DNA of 64,000 nucleotides from Entophlyctis helioformis (lineage: Eukaryota; Chytridiomycota; Chytridiomycetes; Chytridiales; Chytriomycetaceae), in assembly GCA_025526915.1 (NCBI GenBank), contig JAHLKH010000137.1:1-64000 (forward strand). Direction: 5' to 3'. The notes beneath the pieces were generated by a model. That model was given only the letters and a program-made list of their open reading frames with translations. It had not been told where the DNA came from and made no database searches. This document shows positions 32,871 to 44,274 of this stretch, piece after piece. Made by a program: the position numbers and the translations under genes. Each line of letters opens with the position of its first letter. The stretch's first letter is position 1.

Positions 32871-35423
32871 ATGCGCCTTATTGGTCCGCTCGTGCTCGCC
32901 GTGCTGGGTGCGGGATTCATCCTGATACTCATCCGGGCACACGAGCCGTCACTGCCCGTCACATCCCGAGTGGGTCTCATCGACCTGTCCCTGGCCCTGC
33001 CAGCCGACCTCAAGGCCAAGTCAACCAGCCCCCTGTTGGCAGGCATCATGCCGTCTGTGAACCGCACACTGCACTTTTGGACGCTTGCGCAGCGAGACGA
33101 GCAGAGTGAGCAAACGCCAGGATGGCTTGTCTGCGGCTTGCACTTGGCGGGCCGACTGCGACCTGCCGGCTGATGCACGCACTGCTTGGGTACTAGGCAG
33201 CTTGCTCGTGCAGAGACTTGACATCAACGACGCCGTCGAGAGGCCAAAAGCAACGCCCAACCTTCTTCTGTCGCTCTCCAGCCCTCAAACACCTCTGATG
33301 CAGCAGCACATGCGGCCGATTGTCAACGACACCTTTGAAGGGTCGACCAAGTACATCCTGACCGACGATGCGGGGAGCCGGCTGCCTACCGTCACTCTCA
33401 TCACCAGCCAGATTGTCGAAGAGGACTTGACGTACGTTGTGTTGCGCTTTCGGTCCATCGATTGATCGGCGGTGTGCACCACCACCAACGGCATCAACTC
33501 ACCTCGCAATGCTCCAACGGCAGGTACCGTGCCCGCGTTTACGCCTTGGAGGAGCCTACTCATGGTATTATCTGACTGGACTCGCAAAGATTTGATGCTT
33601 GTTCCCAAGACAGCTGACGATTGCCCTTGGATGACAGGCCCAGAAGTTTCCTTTAACGAGTCCTTTCGATTCGTCAATGGCCGGGTGCCAGGGAGTCTCG
33701 GCTTTACAAGGCTGTCATACGGCAACCCAAACACGCTGGTCTATGCGCGAAAGCAGGACAAGACGCTGTTCCGAGTGCTGCGGGGTCTTGAGCCGATGGC
33801 AAGCCACTCAAGCAAAGACGGCCAGCCAGCCGTATCCGAGGCATCCATCGCAGGCCCTCTTCTTTGTGAGTCTGTGCACTCACTGGATGCATTCAGAGCC
33901 ATTCCTACTGACTATTTGTGAAGCCCAGTTTCCCGGTCGCGTCCTCTCTCTTTTGCCGCTGTACACCAAAGAGTGAGATTTTCCTTGTTCAGAGCTGTGC
34001 TGGGATAGTCTTCTATTCTTGCTGACGGTCTCTCTTAGCCCTGCAGATATAGCCATTTTTGGCTTCCAGTATACGCCCATGCGCAATGGAAAGCTGTTTA
34101 CGATCACCATCTCAATCTTCTCCAAGCCGTCAGGTAAGTGGGCTGATGTGCATACCGCGTTTTTCGACTATTGACAGACCTTGCACTTTCAGGAAAGACA
34201 TGGTCACGACATGTCTTGTGGGAGGTATGCACTTTGTGCATGATGCACGCTGGTTTGCATTTACTGACGGTTTACTTGTCCATTGACTGGCAGACGGTCT
34301 GGCATGGTGTCGGAGAAAACACCATCATGGCAGATGAGACAGACCTGCTCTATTTTCTCACCAATCCCGTTGTCGTCACATCGCGCTTCTCAAGGAACGT
34401 TGCGTTTGCTTTCATGAAGAGCATCTTCACGCTGGATTTCGTGGGCGATGATGTCCCTGACATTGCAAGCGGCGCACATGTTGCATGCGGATACACACTC
34501 TCTCGTCTTGGCATCGATCAAATCTCAGGCAATGACCTCGAGCTCAACAACATGCACATCGATTCCCGTGGCACAACACTTATCGCGTCCAACGAGGTAC
34601 AACAGCAGCGCTCATGATGCACATGGATCAACCGATGCTAACCATGCACACAGCACAACCGGCTGTTTGTGTTTGAGCGTCGGCAACAACGCCCCAATCT
34701 TCCGCCCATGACAACGGCCCGCAAACTGAAAAACTTTGTTGCGTCATGGGCAAGCAATCTCGAGTCTGTCCTTGCGTCGTCAGAGACCTGGCAGCTGCTC
34801 ATGGACATTTTCTGGGGCTCGTCAGACGAGGTGCAGCTGAGCAACTTGGATGACGACAAAACACCCCAGTCAAGTCCTCTTTTCACCGCATGGGACTTGA
34901 CTGCATCTTGGAGCGTGCGGGATGATCTGGCAACATCGTCTGTAAGCTGTCGTTGCGTGCTCATCTTGACATGCCATCATGCCATCAGACATGCACAGCT
35001 GCCTACTAACAGCCATGCACAACAGCGCAAGATCGAGGCGCTGACTCTGCTTGAGCACCCAACCCGCGACTTGACCGTCGTGTTGCTGGACAAATCCGAC
35101 CTGGTCGTTTTGGACCACCACCAGCACGTGAAGGAGCCCTATGCCGTCCGCTTTGTCCAAAAGAACATCGTCCTGGTCTTGGCGCTCACCTTTGTGGTCA
35201 TCGTGTTTGTCCTCAATGAGTTCAAGTACGTGCATCGACTGCCGCTTGCCGGCCCGCTGTTTGCTGACTGTGCCGCAGACCCGACGATATCAACAGGTCC
35301 AACCGACTCATTGTCATACTACTGTACTCGTTTGGCTTCTTTGTGATGCTCAGTGTGATGGTGGCAGAGGCACAGTCTTGGGCATCGCTGGTCACATCAT
35401 CCGAGCGGTCTGCCGAGCTGTAA
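32871..35423 (+). CDS. Unrecognised membrane protein, N-terminal anchor and two C-terminal helices
   Basis: The family was not recognised. The ATG at 32871 starts a hydrophobic segment (IGPLVLAVLGAGFILILI), likely a signal anchor or signal peptide. A long soluble region is spread over about eight short exons: RPIVNDTFEGSTKYILTDD; GSLGFTRLSYGNPNTLVYARK; DIAIFGFQYTPMRNGKLFTI; TDLLYFLTNPVVVTSRFSRN; ASGAHVACGYTLSRLGIDQ. Near the C-terminus two hydrophobic segments follow: NIVLVLALTFVVIVFVLNEF (about 35.16-35.22 kb) and, after an intron ending at CCGCAG (35279), RLIVILLYSFGFFVMLSVM. The stop is at 35421-35423. Topology suggests a lumenal or extracellular domain held by anchors at both ends. Exact exon borders between 33.1 and 34.7 kb are not settled. 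Confidence 0.6.
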
Positions 35424-35589
35424 TGAAAGAGAATGTGTGTCCCATATCTGTCCAAGAGCGCTCTGCTTGCTCGCACTGGTCTTCATGAGGACACTGCTTG
35501 CTGTGGTTTGGGTGGCGACCCATCACATAGCAACGTGATGGTCGTTGGCGAAAGTGCATCCGGCCCAGGTTTCCTCATCACCGCATTTC

Positions 35590-35759
35590 ATGCCTTGGAC
35601 TCAGCACATCTCGGCTGCAGGGCCATACTGGTACAACACTGTCACTGGCGAGAGCCGATGGACCCTGCCCGAGAGCGCACCCGAGGCAGAAGCACCAGTA
35701 GTTCAGACTGGGAAGGACGGCACAACGGAACACCAAGCCAGTGACAAAGGCGACGACCA

Positions 35760-35804
<45 letters not shown>

Positions 35805-38231
35805 TTTGGAAGAAGACAACGATGATGTGCCAGACGACGAGGCCGAGCGTGCCGTGGCCATGTGGGTTGCGTGCCGCTCGCCTTCTCGCCTCACTGGCAG
35901 AGCGGCTTGCTGACACGCCTTATCCGACCAGGAAGCTCATCCCAAACACTACATGGGCCGTGGTCCTCACCAACAAGCGCCACGAGTTCTTTCTGGACAC
36001 GACGACAAAGCAAGTGTCGTGGGATATGCCCGACGATATTGTCAACATTGTCGGCGAGCTTCTGGCCCTCGCCATGGACGTCGATCTGGACGAGTACGCA
36101 AGCGAAGAGGATGCGCAGGAGCAGCATTGCGATGAGCAAGAGGTGGAGCACGGAGGCGATACGGCTGTGGAATCCGTCCCATCCCAACGCCACGAAGACT
36201 CTACAACGCATGGCACGCAGGAGGCGTCTGACAATCGACTGGACCGTTCACTAGAGGGTCCACATGGGGACCAGACTGCCAAGCGCAAAGCCCCTGAAGA
36301 TGACGGCCGGTCAAAGCGTGCCAAGACTGAAGAAACGGACGGCCAGCAGAGAATGCAATTCAAGAAGCCCGAGTTGTCGCAGGCTGAACGTGTCGAGCAG
36401 TTTAACGTAAGGGCCGCGCCATGTATGAAGCCATTGGCTCATTCTGCGTCGTGCTGCATACTCATCTTGATGGTGATTTGGTAGGCTATGCTGATGGAGT
36501 ACCGCCCTTCGCCGTTTTCGACATGGATCATTGAGGAAGCCAAGATGAAGCACGAGAACGATTTGGCTGTAAGCTGCTCGCTAATGTTCCTGCAATTGCA
36601 CCTTTTTGCACCGCTTGGCATTCTAGTTGCTAAGTTGCTGCCTGCATATGACGAGCAGTGATTGAAAACCCAAAAGAGCGTCGTAAGTTGTTTGAGGCGT
36701 ACTGCGAGCAGCAGGCAAGCGCTGCCGCAAGTTTAACCTCCCAGGCTGCCAAGGTAAACAGAACACGCAGACGAACCACTGGTCGCGCATGCTTACAATG
36801 GCCTTACCATCAACAGGAAAACCGAAGTGCATATCTTGATCTGCTCGAGCAACAAGTGACGGTGCACACGCGCTTTGTCGATTTTAGTCGCAAGTTTCGC
36901 AAAGACGCACGGTTTTCAAGATTTGCCAACCTCCGAGAGAGGGAATCTCTGTTTGCAGCTCACATCGATAAGCTCAAGGATCGTCAGGTCAAACGTGCGT
37001 TTTCTGCCTTGCGCACCGCCTGCCATCCCTCCAGCTTTAGCTGCCCCAAGTCTGACCACGTTGTTCCTCTGTGTTTACAGGCAAACAAGAGGCAATAGCC
37101 AAAATCAAGGGCGATTTTTGGCAGCTTCTCAAGGATACCCCATGGCTTAGCGCTGCGAGTCGCTGGCCAGACGTTCGCCATGAATTGGCCAATGATGCTC
37201 GATTCAAGGCTGTTTCGTCGCCTCTTGACCGCGAGACTTGGTTCATGACCTTTATTTCCGGGCTCGCAACAATAGCAGTACGGGCTCAACATCCAAGTAT
37301 GCACCTTTCGGATTGTGGGCGGGGCTTGCTGTCCAACGGTTACTAATCAATCTGCCACCTTGTTCTTGTTTGTACGGCAGAGAGAGCGCCAGTATCATTG
37401 AGCGTGAGGAGCGTGTGCGGCTCGAAAAATCGCGCCAGCAACGGAGCATGGACGCAAAGCTCGATCTGCTGCAGAGCACAGAAGCCGATACCCAGTTCCG
37501 CTCGCTGCTGGTCGATGCTGTGCGATCACACAAGGCAGGCAACATCACCACTGCGTACTGACGGCCTTGTCTCTGTTTGAGTTTCTGACTCTCTGTTGTG
37601 GCTGGCGATCGTTTCATTCCAGACAACTCTTGAGGCAGCCGAGCCATTGCTGCGACGCGATCCTCGCTTCCCAACGCGGCTTACAGCCAGTGAACGTGCA
37701 GCAATCTTTGACGAGCACATCCAAGATCTGTTCTCCAAGCGCTCGGCTGATTTCTTCTCGCTCCTGGACACTGTGACAACGCTGACGTCCACCTATGCAG
37801 AGCATGCAGGCTTTCTTGCAAAGGACAGTCGCACGGCACGGCTTGAGCAAGACTCGGAGGCAGACATTGAAAGAGTCTTTGACAGATACATGGCAGAGAA
37901 ACGCGCAAAGGCAGAGGCCGAACTCGGCCGGGCGATTGCAGAGAACCAGTTCATCAAGTTCCATGTCCGCGCAGCTGTGCAAAGTGCCACAATCGAGGCT
38001 GTCGACAAGGGACTCAAGGAGCCGGCAGAGGGAGAGGAGTGGCGGTGGATTTCGCTCGACGAAATCAAGCAGGTGCTGGCTCTGGAGCGGCCGTGGATCG
38101 CCATGGAGGCGTTTGACACGCAACGCAACCACATTCTCATGCGCCACATCAAGGACACTCTGCAGCAGGTGCGCTCCGAGCGGGGCGGCACGCACGATGC
38201 TGTGATTGCGGCACATGCTGGCAGGAAGTGA
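35590..38231 (+). CDS. TCERG1-like transcription elongation/splicing factor (WW and FF domains)
   Basis: A nuclear scaffold that in animals links RNA polymerase II with splicing factors. The ATG at 35590 gives MPWTQHISAAGPYWYNTVTG, WW domain 1. A linker with 14 consecutive Asp (about 35762-35803) follows. WW domain 2 is TTWAVVLTNKRHEFFLDTTT, then QVSWDMP; it is reached through intron 35862-35931, which joins AVAM to KLIPN in frame. After an acidic and basic (KRKAPEDD) linker come FF repeats: EQFNAMLMEYRPSPFSTWII; KIKGDFWQLLKDTPWLSAAS; a Glu/Arg coiled coil (SIIEREERVRLEKSRQQRS); FRSLLVDAVRSHK; SADFFSLLDTVTTLTS; and a divergent last repeat. The FF1 spacing (M/L, FSTW) resembles TCERG1/CA150 more than Prp40. 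The stop is at 38229-38231. Confidence 0.85.
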
Positions 38232-38237
38232 ACCGAG

Positions 38238-38335
38238 AATGGATGGGATGAGATGGGACGAATGAATGTGATGAATGCATGAGTGCATGGATGGATGGAT
38301 GGATGAATGAATGTGATGGATGGATGTGATGGACT
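38238..38335. repeat. (GGAT/GAAT)n simple repeat downstream of the TCERG1-like gene
   Basis: Runs of GATGGATGGATG and GAATGAATG tetranucleotides fill the spacer between the TCERG1-like stop and the HOP1 leader. Confidence 0.85.
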
Positions 38336-38414
38336 GCCCATGCAGAGCGCTGTTGGTGATGCATTCAAGGGATGCATTCACGAGTTGCATTTGACTGCCA
38401 ACTCTCCACGCGGA

Positions 38415-38488
38415 TCGCACACCTCACACACTTCACACCTCACACACTGCACACTGCACACTGCACACCTCACACACCGCACACCGCA
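38415..38488. repeat. CACACCT/CACACTG repeat immediately 5' of HOP1
   Basis: About ten imperfect CACAC(C/T)(T/G)-type units run up to four bases before the HOP1 ATG at 38492, so this CA-rich array is probably its 5' leader or core promoter. Confidence 0.8.
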
Positions 38489-38491
38489 GCC

Positions 38492-41400
38492 ATGGCCACC
38501 ACCACGGTCGTGCGGCCCACCGCGCAGCAATCGCTGACCGTCATGCGCAACGTGCTGGGCGCCACCATCGGATCCATCACGTACCTGGTATGCCCGTCTG
38601 CCCGTCTGCCCGTGTGTCTCTGCCTGCCCGTCTGTCTCTGCCCGTCTGCCCGCCCGCCTGAACATGCGTCTGCCCCACGCGTCGCCCCACCGCCAACCAT
38701 CCACAACCGGCTGTCTCACGCGTCGTGCCTGCTTGCCTGCTGGGCCAACCTGCAGCGGAACCTGTTCCCTGACGACAACTTCCGAGACACTCGCCTGAAC
38801 GGCCTGCAGCTCAAGACCCTGCTCCCAAACAAATCGTCCGAGGCCGACCAGCTCATCGACTGGATTGTGAGTGCTGGCGGGGCGTGATCCTGGCCTGTCT
38901 CACGCCTGTCGCTGATCGTCTGTCTCTTGCCCGTCTCTTGCCGGCCGCTGTCCGTCGGCCACCGCAAGGATCGCGGGTGCTGCGATGCGTTGCAGAAGCA
39001 ATACGTGGGTGGTTCAGACACTGTGCTTGCCAGAACTCTTTATCAGCGTCTGTCTCACACCTTCTCCATGACTCTCTCCTCCCTCTTATGGCGTTTTTCG
39101 CTCTTGCTCAGCTCAAGACCATGGTCTTTGGCATATACCTGGATGAGACACGGCCTGATCGCTTGTACGTTGCTGTATCCGGCCTTCTGTTGAGGCACGA
39201 GTCGCTGACTGATGCTCTGATGCTATTCCACAGCATCGAGGCGTACACCTTCTCCTTCTCATACCCAGACAAAGACAGATGGTGCATCTCCATCTCCGCC
39301 GATGGCAAGAGACAGTTCTCGTTCAAGACTCGCGACGATGTATCGCGAGCAACATGCGAGATGCTCCGTCGCTTGCTGATCCTGACCCAGACTCTCGAGG
39401 CACGCATGCCCTTACCCTGTTCCTTCTCTGCATCCAGCTATCCGCAAACTGACCGGCACCAATGCTTATTCCCCATTATAGCCACTGCCAGAAAAGGCGT
39501 TTCTCACGATGCGCATCTACTACTACGACGACTGCACTCCACAGACATACGAGCCGCCCATGTTCCGTGCTGGCGTTGATGCACCGCTGATCATTGCAAG
39601 CCCTGCATCGGACGGACGCGAGACCAAGCCAGTCAAGATCGACATTGGGCATGTGCCATCGCCATACCATTCGTACGTCGTGTATGCATGCTGCATGTCT
39701 GGATATCGTGCACAAGGCTTTTTGCAGATGAACCTGGCTGACCTGCTCTCTGAATGCCGCCCAGACTTCGCCTGCGCGTGCTGGCTGCGTCTGCACCTAG
39801 CGACCAACAGATCAGCGGCAGCAGTACCAGGGCCCACTGGCGACAGGAGCATGGCGGCAGCGCAGAAGAAGACCCACAAGACAACGATGCTACCCATCTA
39901 CCAGAAGAGACCAAATCTGTGCCTGGCGCAGCAGCAGACCACGATCTCGCCGCTGGCTTGGACGACCTCGCTCTTGTTGATCGCAAGCGCCTGGCACGCG
40001 CCAACCACCCTGCCATCGCGCAAGACGTCAACACTCAAGAGCTGATTGCTGCGCTGAACCCGCCCAACTGGCCCACGGATTCTGTTTCACTCGGCGCAAA
40101 TGCGCTCTTGACGGCCGATCCCAGGCAGTCGCCTCTCTCAGCCGTAGCACCACCAGCCATGTTTAATGCTGTGGAAATGCAGACCAGAGGGCTGAGCTGC
40201 CACAGAAACGAGGCTGTTCCGGATACGCAGCCTCTTTCGCCCGTTCACCGAACGCAGCTGTCGATGGCCGCTGCAGGCTGCCTGGCATCCGATCACGTTC
40301 TGAGCAACGACGACATTTCGGCCAATGCGATCATCATGGAGACCAGGGAGCGGCTCACACGTGGCCGTATGTCGATGCTCATGGGCAAGCCAGGCTGCCC
40401 AGAGCCTTCCACTCCGCAACGCGGCATCTCCAACATCAGCTCAAGATCCCAACACCAGCCAGTCGTCCACCGCAGCAGCCTGCCTTCTCCTGCATGCCGC
40501 GATCGTGTGCAGGAGGGAACTCCCCAGCAGCCGTTCAACGTAAACATGTCGTCGCCGCTGATCTGTACGCCACCTACTGGCAAGAAGCCGCCCTCTGCCC
40601 ATCATGCAACACTGGAGACTTTCCAGCATCAGCAGCATCAGCCGGCCGACAGCAAGGAGGCCGAGTCGCGTCTTGACCAGACGAGCGCGGCGTTTCCTTC
40701 GACTTCAGCGGCTCGCGTTCCCGTGCAAGACAGCTGTGCCATGCGCCAGAAGATTGACTGCCCTTGTGGCATACATGACGACGACAAGAATCTCATCATG
40801 TGCACAGCATGCTCCAAGCACGTTCACGCCGTCTGTCTCGGATTCCTCCCGTCGTCACAGGAGCACTCTCCAGACCAGCCGTTCACTTGCAGTGACTGCG
40901 AGCACTCTTCTCCATCACGCACAGACCTCCGGCCCGCTGAAGGAAATGCGTCTCAGCTGGCGCTGCTGCGCCGTGCTCTTTTTCGTGTCTGGGCTTTAGA
41001 CGCAATCGATAGCATCAGCGCGTTGGTGCGGCTCCTTGGCGTCCCTTTTCGTCTTGCGAGCCAAGTATCTGAATGGCTTGTGCGAGATGGATTCCTGGCA
41101 CCCATTACAAGCCGCGCTCGCGTAAAGTACCGCGGTGGCAATCAAGCCAAGGGTTATGACGTGGTCAAGACACCGCAGACAACGGCGCGCTATAACAGCT
41201 ACTTCAACCAGTCTTCCGAGTCTTTCAAGGATAGCCATCGCAGCCCAGCAGTTGGCGCCATTCCACCAACGCCAGCTATCTCTGATCCCACAGTAACGAC
41301 CCGCGCTGGTCCTCGTGATCGGCCCCAAACTGGCCAAGAATCTGCGTTGGCAGTTTGCGTCGACTCGATGCCTCTTGACACGACCCAGATGTCTGCTGCA

Positions 41401-41547
41401 GCCCCCCTAGTGAGCAGCCAGAAGCGTCTGTTTGAATCTGACGGTCCGTTCCACGACGTCACACCTCAGCCGAACCAGCCTGCTGCCCATCCTGGACGCA
41501 AGCGTCGCAAAGTATCAGTCGTGCAGCGCGATCTTCCAGCACTCTGA
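38492..41547 (+). CDS. HOP1: Meiotic axis protein HOP1 (HORMA, PHD and winged-helix regions)
   Basis: HOP1/HORMAD organises meiotic chromosome axes and promotes double-strand breaks and interhomologue bias. The HORMA domain is in the first exons: VMRNVLGATIGSITYL, RNLFPDDNFRDTRLNGLQLK, CCDALQKQY joined to LKTMVFGIYLDETRPDRL, IEAYTFSFSYPDKDRW, and LTMRIYYYDDCTPQTYEPP. Intron 39673-39764 joins GHVPSPYHS to LRLRVLAASAP, as in other HORMADs. The last long exon (39765-41547) has a Ser/Thr/Gln-rich linker, a PHD-type zinc finger (CPCG, CTAC, HAVC and CSDC ligands at about 40.76-40.9 kb) and a winged-helix-like segment (ALFRVWALDAIDSISALVRL to FLAPITSRARVKYR). This matches the chromatin-binding PHD-wHTH arrangement of fungal Hop1. 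It ends in a basic motif GRKRRKVS. Confidence 0.93.
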
Positions 41548-41656
41548 TTTACTGCCAGTGCTTCACCTGTGCTGCCGTTCAAGGATGCCTCTACTTGCGA
41601 AACGGTCCGATTGCATCTGATGTGCACTCCAAATGGCCATGCCTTCTTTACTTGTA

Positions 41657-44150
41657 TCATTGCTGTCTGTGATCAAGATATTTGCGCATGTCTCGCATCA
41701 ATTGAAGATGGTGTTGACCGTTCGTCTCCACCTTCTCTAGGACAGTAGCAAACTCTTGGATTTCCTTGAGATCGCGCTTGTGCGTCTCAACTTCAAGAAT
41801 AAGACCATTGTTCGTTGCAGTCAACGACGCCAACTTGTGCAGTGCCAGATCAAGCTGGTTCTTGAGCTCGGCAACATCGTCCATAAGGAGACTAGGCACG
41901 CAGGTTGAGAAACATGCCAGATACATGTAGGGAATGCGTCCAAGTACACACCTTTTGTCTTGTCCAACCTGGATCAGCTCAAGTTCGTTGGTCCTCAGAC
42001 GATTCTCCAGCTCGGAAACGCGCTCTGCCAACAGAATCCTGGCCTCAATGTCTGCCAATGGCTTAGCCGCCCTCTCCAAATCACCATCACCATCGGTATT
42101 GGCACCAGGCATACACTGAACTTGCGCTTACTTTTGTTGTTGGCCGACTCGTTTGTCTTGATCTGCACGCGGTTGGCGGTAAACACAACTTGTAAACACC
42201 TTTGCAGGGCTATTGAGTACCATCCTGCATATTCATACCTGCTGGTGGAGCTCGCTAATCTTACGATCTTTGTTGTCGTTTGAGATTCTGAGCATGCCCA
42301 GGTCGTCTTTGAGGCGCGAAAGCTCGTGTCTTCGCTGGTCAGTCTCTTCCTTGCTTGCATCCTGCTCCTTGCCTCTGTCCTGCAGATCCTTGCGCTCCTG
42401 AGAATAGCATTTTATCCCGCGTCAGCGTTACAAAACGAGAGCGGCGCTACAAAGATACGAGCAGATGAGGTAGTCACACACACACACCTTTGCCAAAGTA
42501 CGCTTAATCTCGTCACGCTGTTGGACGAGATCGACGTTTTGCTTGATCAAATCACGCATGTCTTCGTCAGTCTTCTTCTTGAGGTAGTCCATTTGCTGTC
42601 TTTCTTGTTCCATCTGCTTGGCCTTTGAGGTCAGGCTCTTGACCTCTTCTTCCAATGCATGCATACGTGCATTCGTATCCTCAATCCGAAACCCAGCAAC
42701 GATCGCATCGGTTTCCTTGAGTCTGGCCTGCTGATCAGCGTCAGTGTCTTGCTTTGGTCGGGTCAAACATCTTCACATGTGTCTCATAACATGCAATGCA
42801 CATCACTTGCATTTGCCGTCAGATTCGCTTGAAGCAATTCGTCGATGCGTGCTCGGAGGTTTTCGTTGATCTGCAGCTGCTCATCCACCTATTGAGGGGC
42901 AGCATGGCAAGGATTCGAAACATCAGCTTCGTACGACAGCCAAACTCAACACGGATGGGATGACCATCGGAGCAAACTGCATTTCCTTGCCTGCTCCTTC
43001 ATGCTTTCAAATTGTCCGCGTGCCTCGGATGCAATGCCTTCCAGCCACTCTTTCTCCTGCACAACTCGCTTGTATGACAGCTCGACACGTTGCGTCTCTG
43101 AAACGGCAGTGTCGTACTTTTTCTTGGTCGCAATGAGTTCACCGTAGATCTTGTCCTTTTCTGTAGCATGGCGATCTGCGCGTGTTTGTTAATGGCACGG
43201 CCGGCATCGGGCAGCAGAGTCAGCCCGGTAAAAAGTCAAACACACATCAATCAAGACACTGTCGATAGTGCACCTTTGAGCGACTTGATGTCTTGCAATA
43301 GCTCGTCCTTGTCCTTTTGAACAGTTGCGAGCGAAAGCTCGAGTTTCCGGTATTCATCCTTGGCTTTGGTGAGATCCTGACGAGATTTCTGTTCGTTGTT
43401 GGCACTGTCAGTAGGCATGTAAACGTTGCAGATTAGAGTACCCAGCCTTCAGCAGTCTCTGTGTCTGACCTCTACTTCGTTCACCATCTCGTCCTCATAG
43501 CCTCCATCATCGGCATTTAGCGCGCCAATCGAGCCGTGCAGTGAATGCTTTGACCCGTACGGCTGCAAGCCATGCCGAAGCGAGCCAGGCTGCCCTGCTT
43601 AAGATAAGCAGCATCCGGTTGTAAGTGATTCACATCTGGCAAATTGTGGGATCGGCTGGACATGAAAGACGGATGCCAAGCTCGTCGGGGGGAGCAAATG
43701 CCCCTACCGGCTTGACCACGCGCGCTCCCATTCCCGCTCCGCCTTGAACATCCAGTCCGACAAAGTTGGGTTAACGGTGCTGGCGCATACGTGCCGCAGG
43801 AGAGCGCATGAATGGCTACTCACAGATAGCGTGTCTCGAGCTCGAGCAGGTAGATCTGCTGCTGCAGATTACGAATAAACTCGTTCTGGACAGACTTGTC
43901 ACGACTGGCGGCGCTGATTCCATGCGACCTGGGCCGTGTAGATGGAGCTGCAGGCGGCCCAGCACTTCGAGAACCAGGAGCGGAGGCTGCTGTTCCAGAG
44001 CCTGTGAATCAGGGAGTAAGATATCCAAGCAACACTGCTACTGCAACAGCAGCTACGCGTCTGTCAACGGGCGGTTTGGACGTATGCGAATGCCCACCTC
44101 CGACTGGAAAGCCCTTTCCTAGTGGATGGCGTGATGTGGCCTGGAAGATC
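41657..44150 (-). CDS. Unrecognised coiled-coil protein, many small exons
   Basis: The protein was not recognised beyond coiled coil. Exons on the minus strand are separated by short introns, with the stop at 41657. Heptad-rich stretches include SVQNEFIRNLQQQIYLLELE (about 43.85 kb), KIYGELIATKKKYDTAVSET with QRVELSYKRVVQEKEWLEG (about 43.1 kb), DTNARMHALEEEVKSLTSKA with KQMEQERQQMDYLKKKTDED (about 42.6 kb), and NQLDLALHKLASLTATNNGL (about 41.85 kb). The start is uncertain; one candidate is the Met of SNPIFQATSRHPLGKGFPVG near 44150, a weakly conserved leader joined to a Ser/Pro/Ala-rich segment before the first coil. The length (over 500 residues) and continuous coil would suit a ciliary or centrosomal protein, but that is only an inference. 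Confidence 0.55.
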
Positions 44151-44274
44151 GGATTGCTCATTGATTGTTGGTGGGCAAGACCGCGAAGGTCTTGTTTGGC
44201 AGCGACGCGTCGCAAACCCTCCCATACCGCGACCAAGTCAGCCAAGGGCAAAACAGGAAGCTCTTTGCTCAACA

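Noticed and set aside
36984..37304. Minus-strand open frames in the TCERG1-like gene
   Set aside because: They lie antisense to FF-domain exons and show no conserved content.
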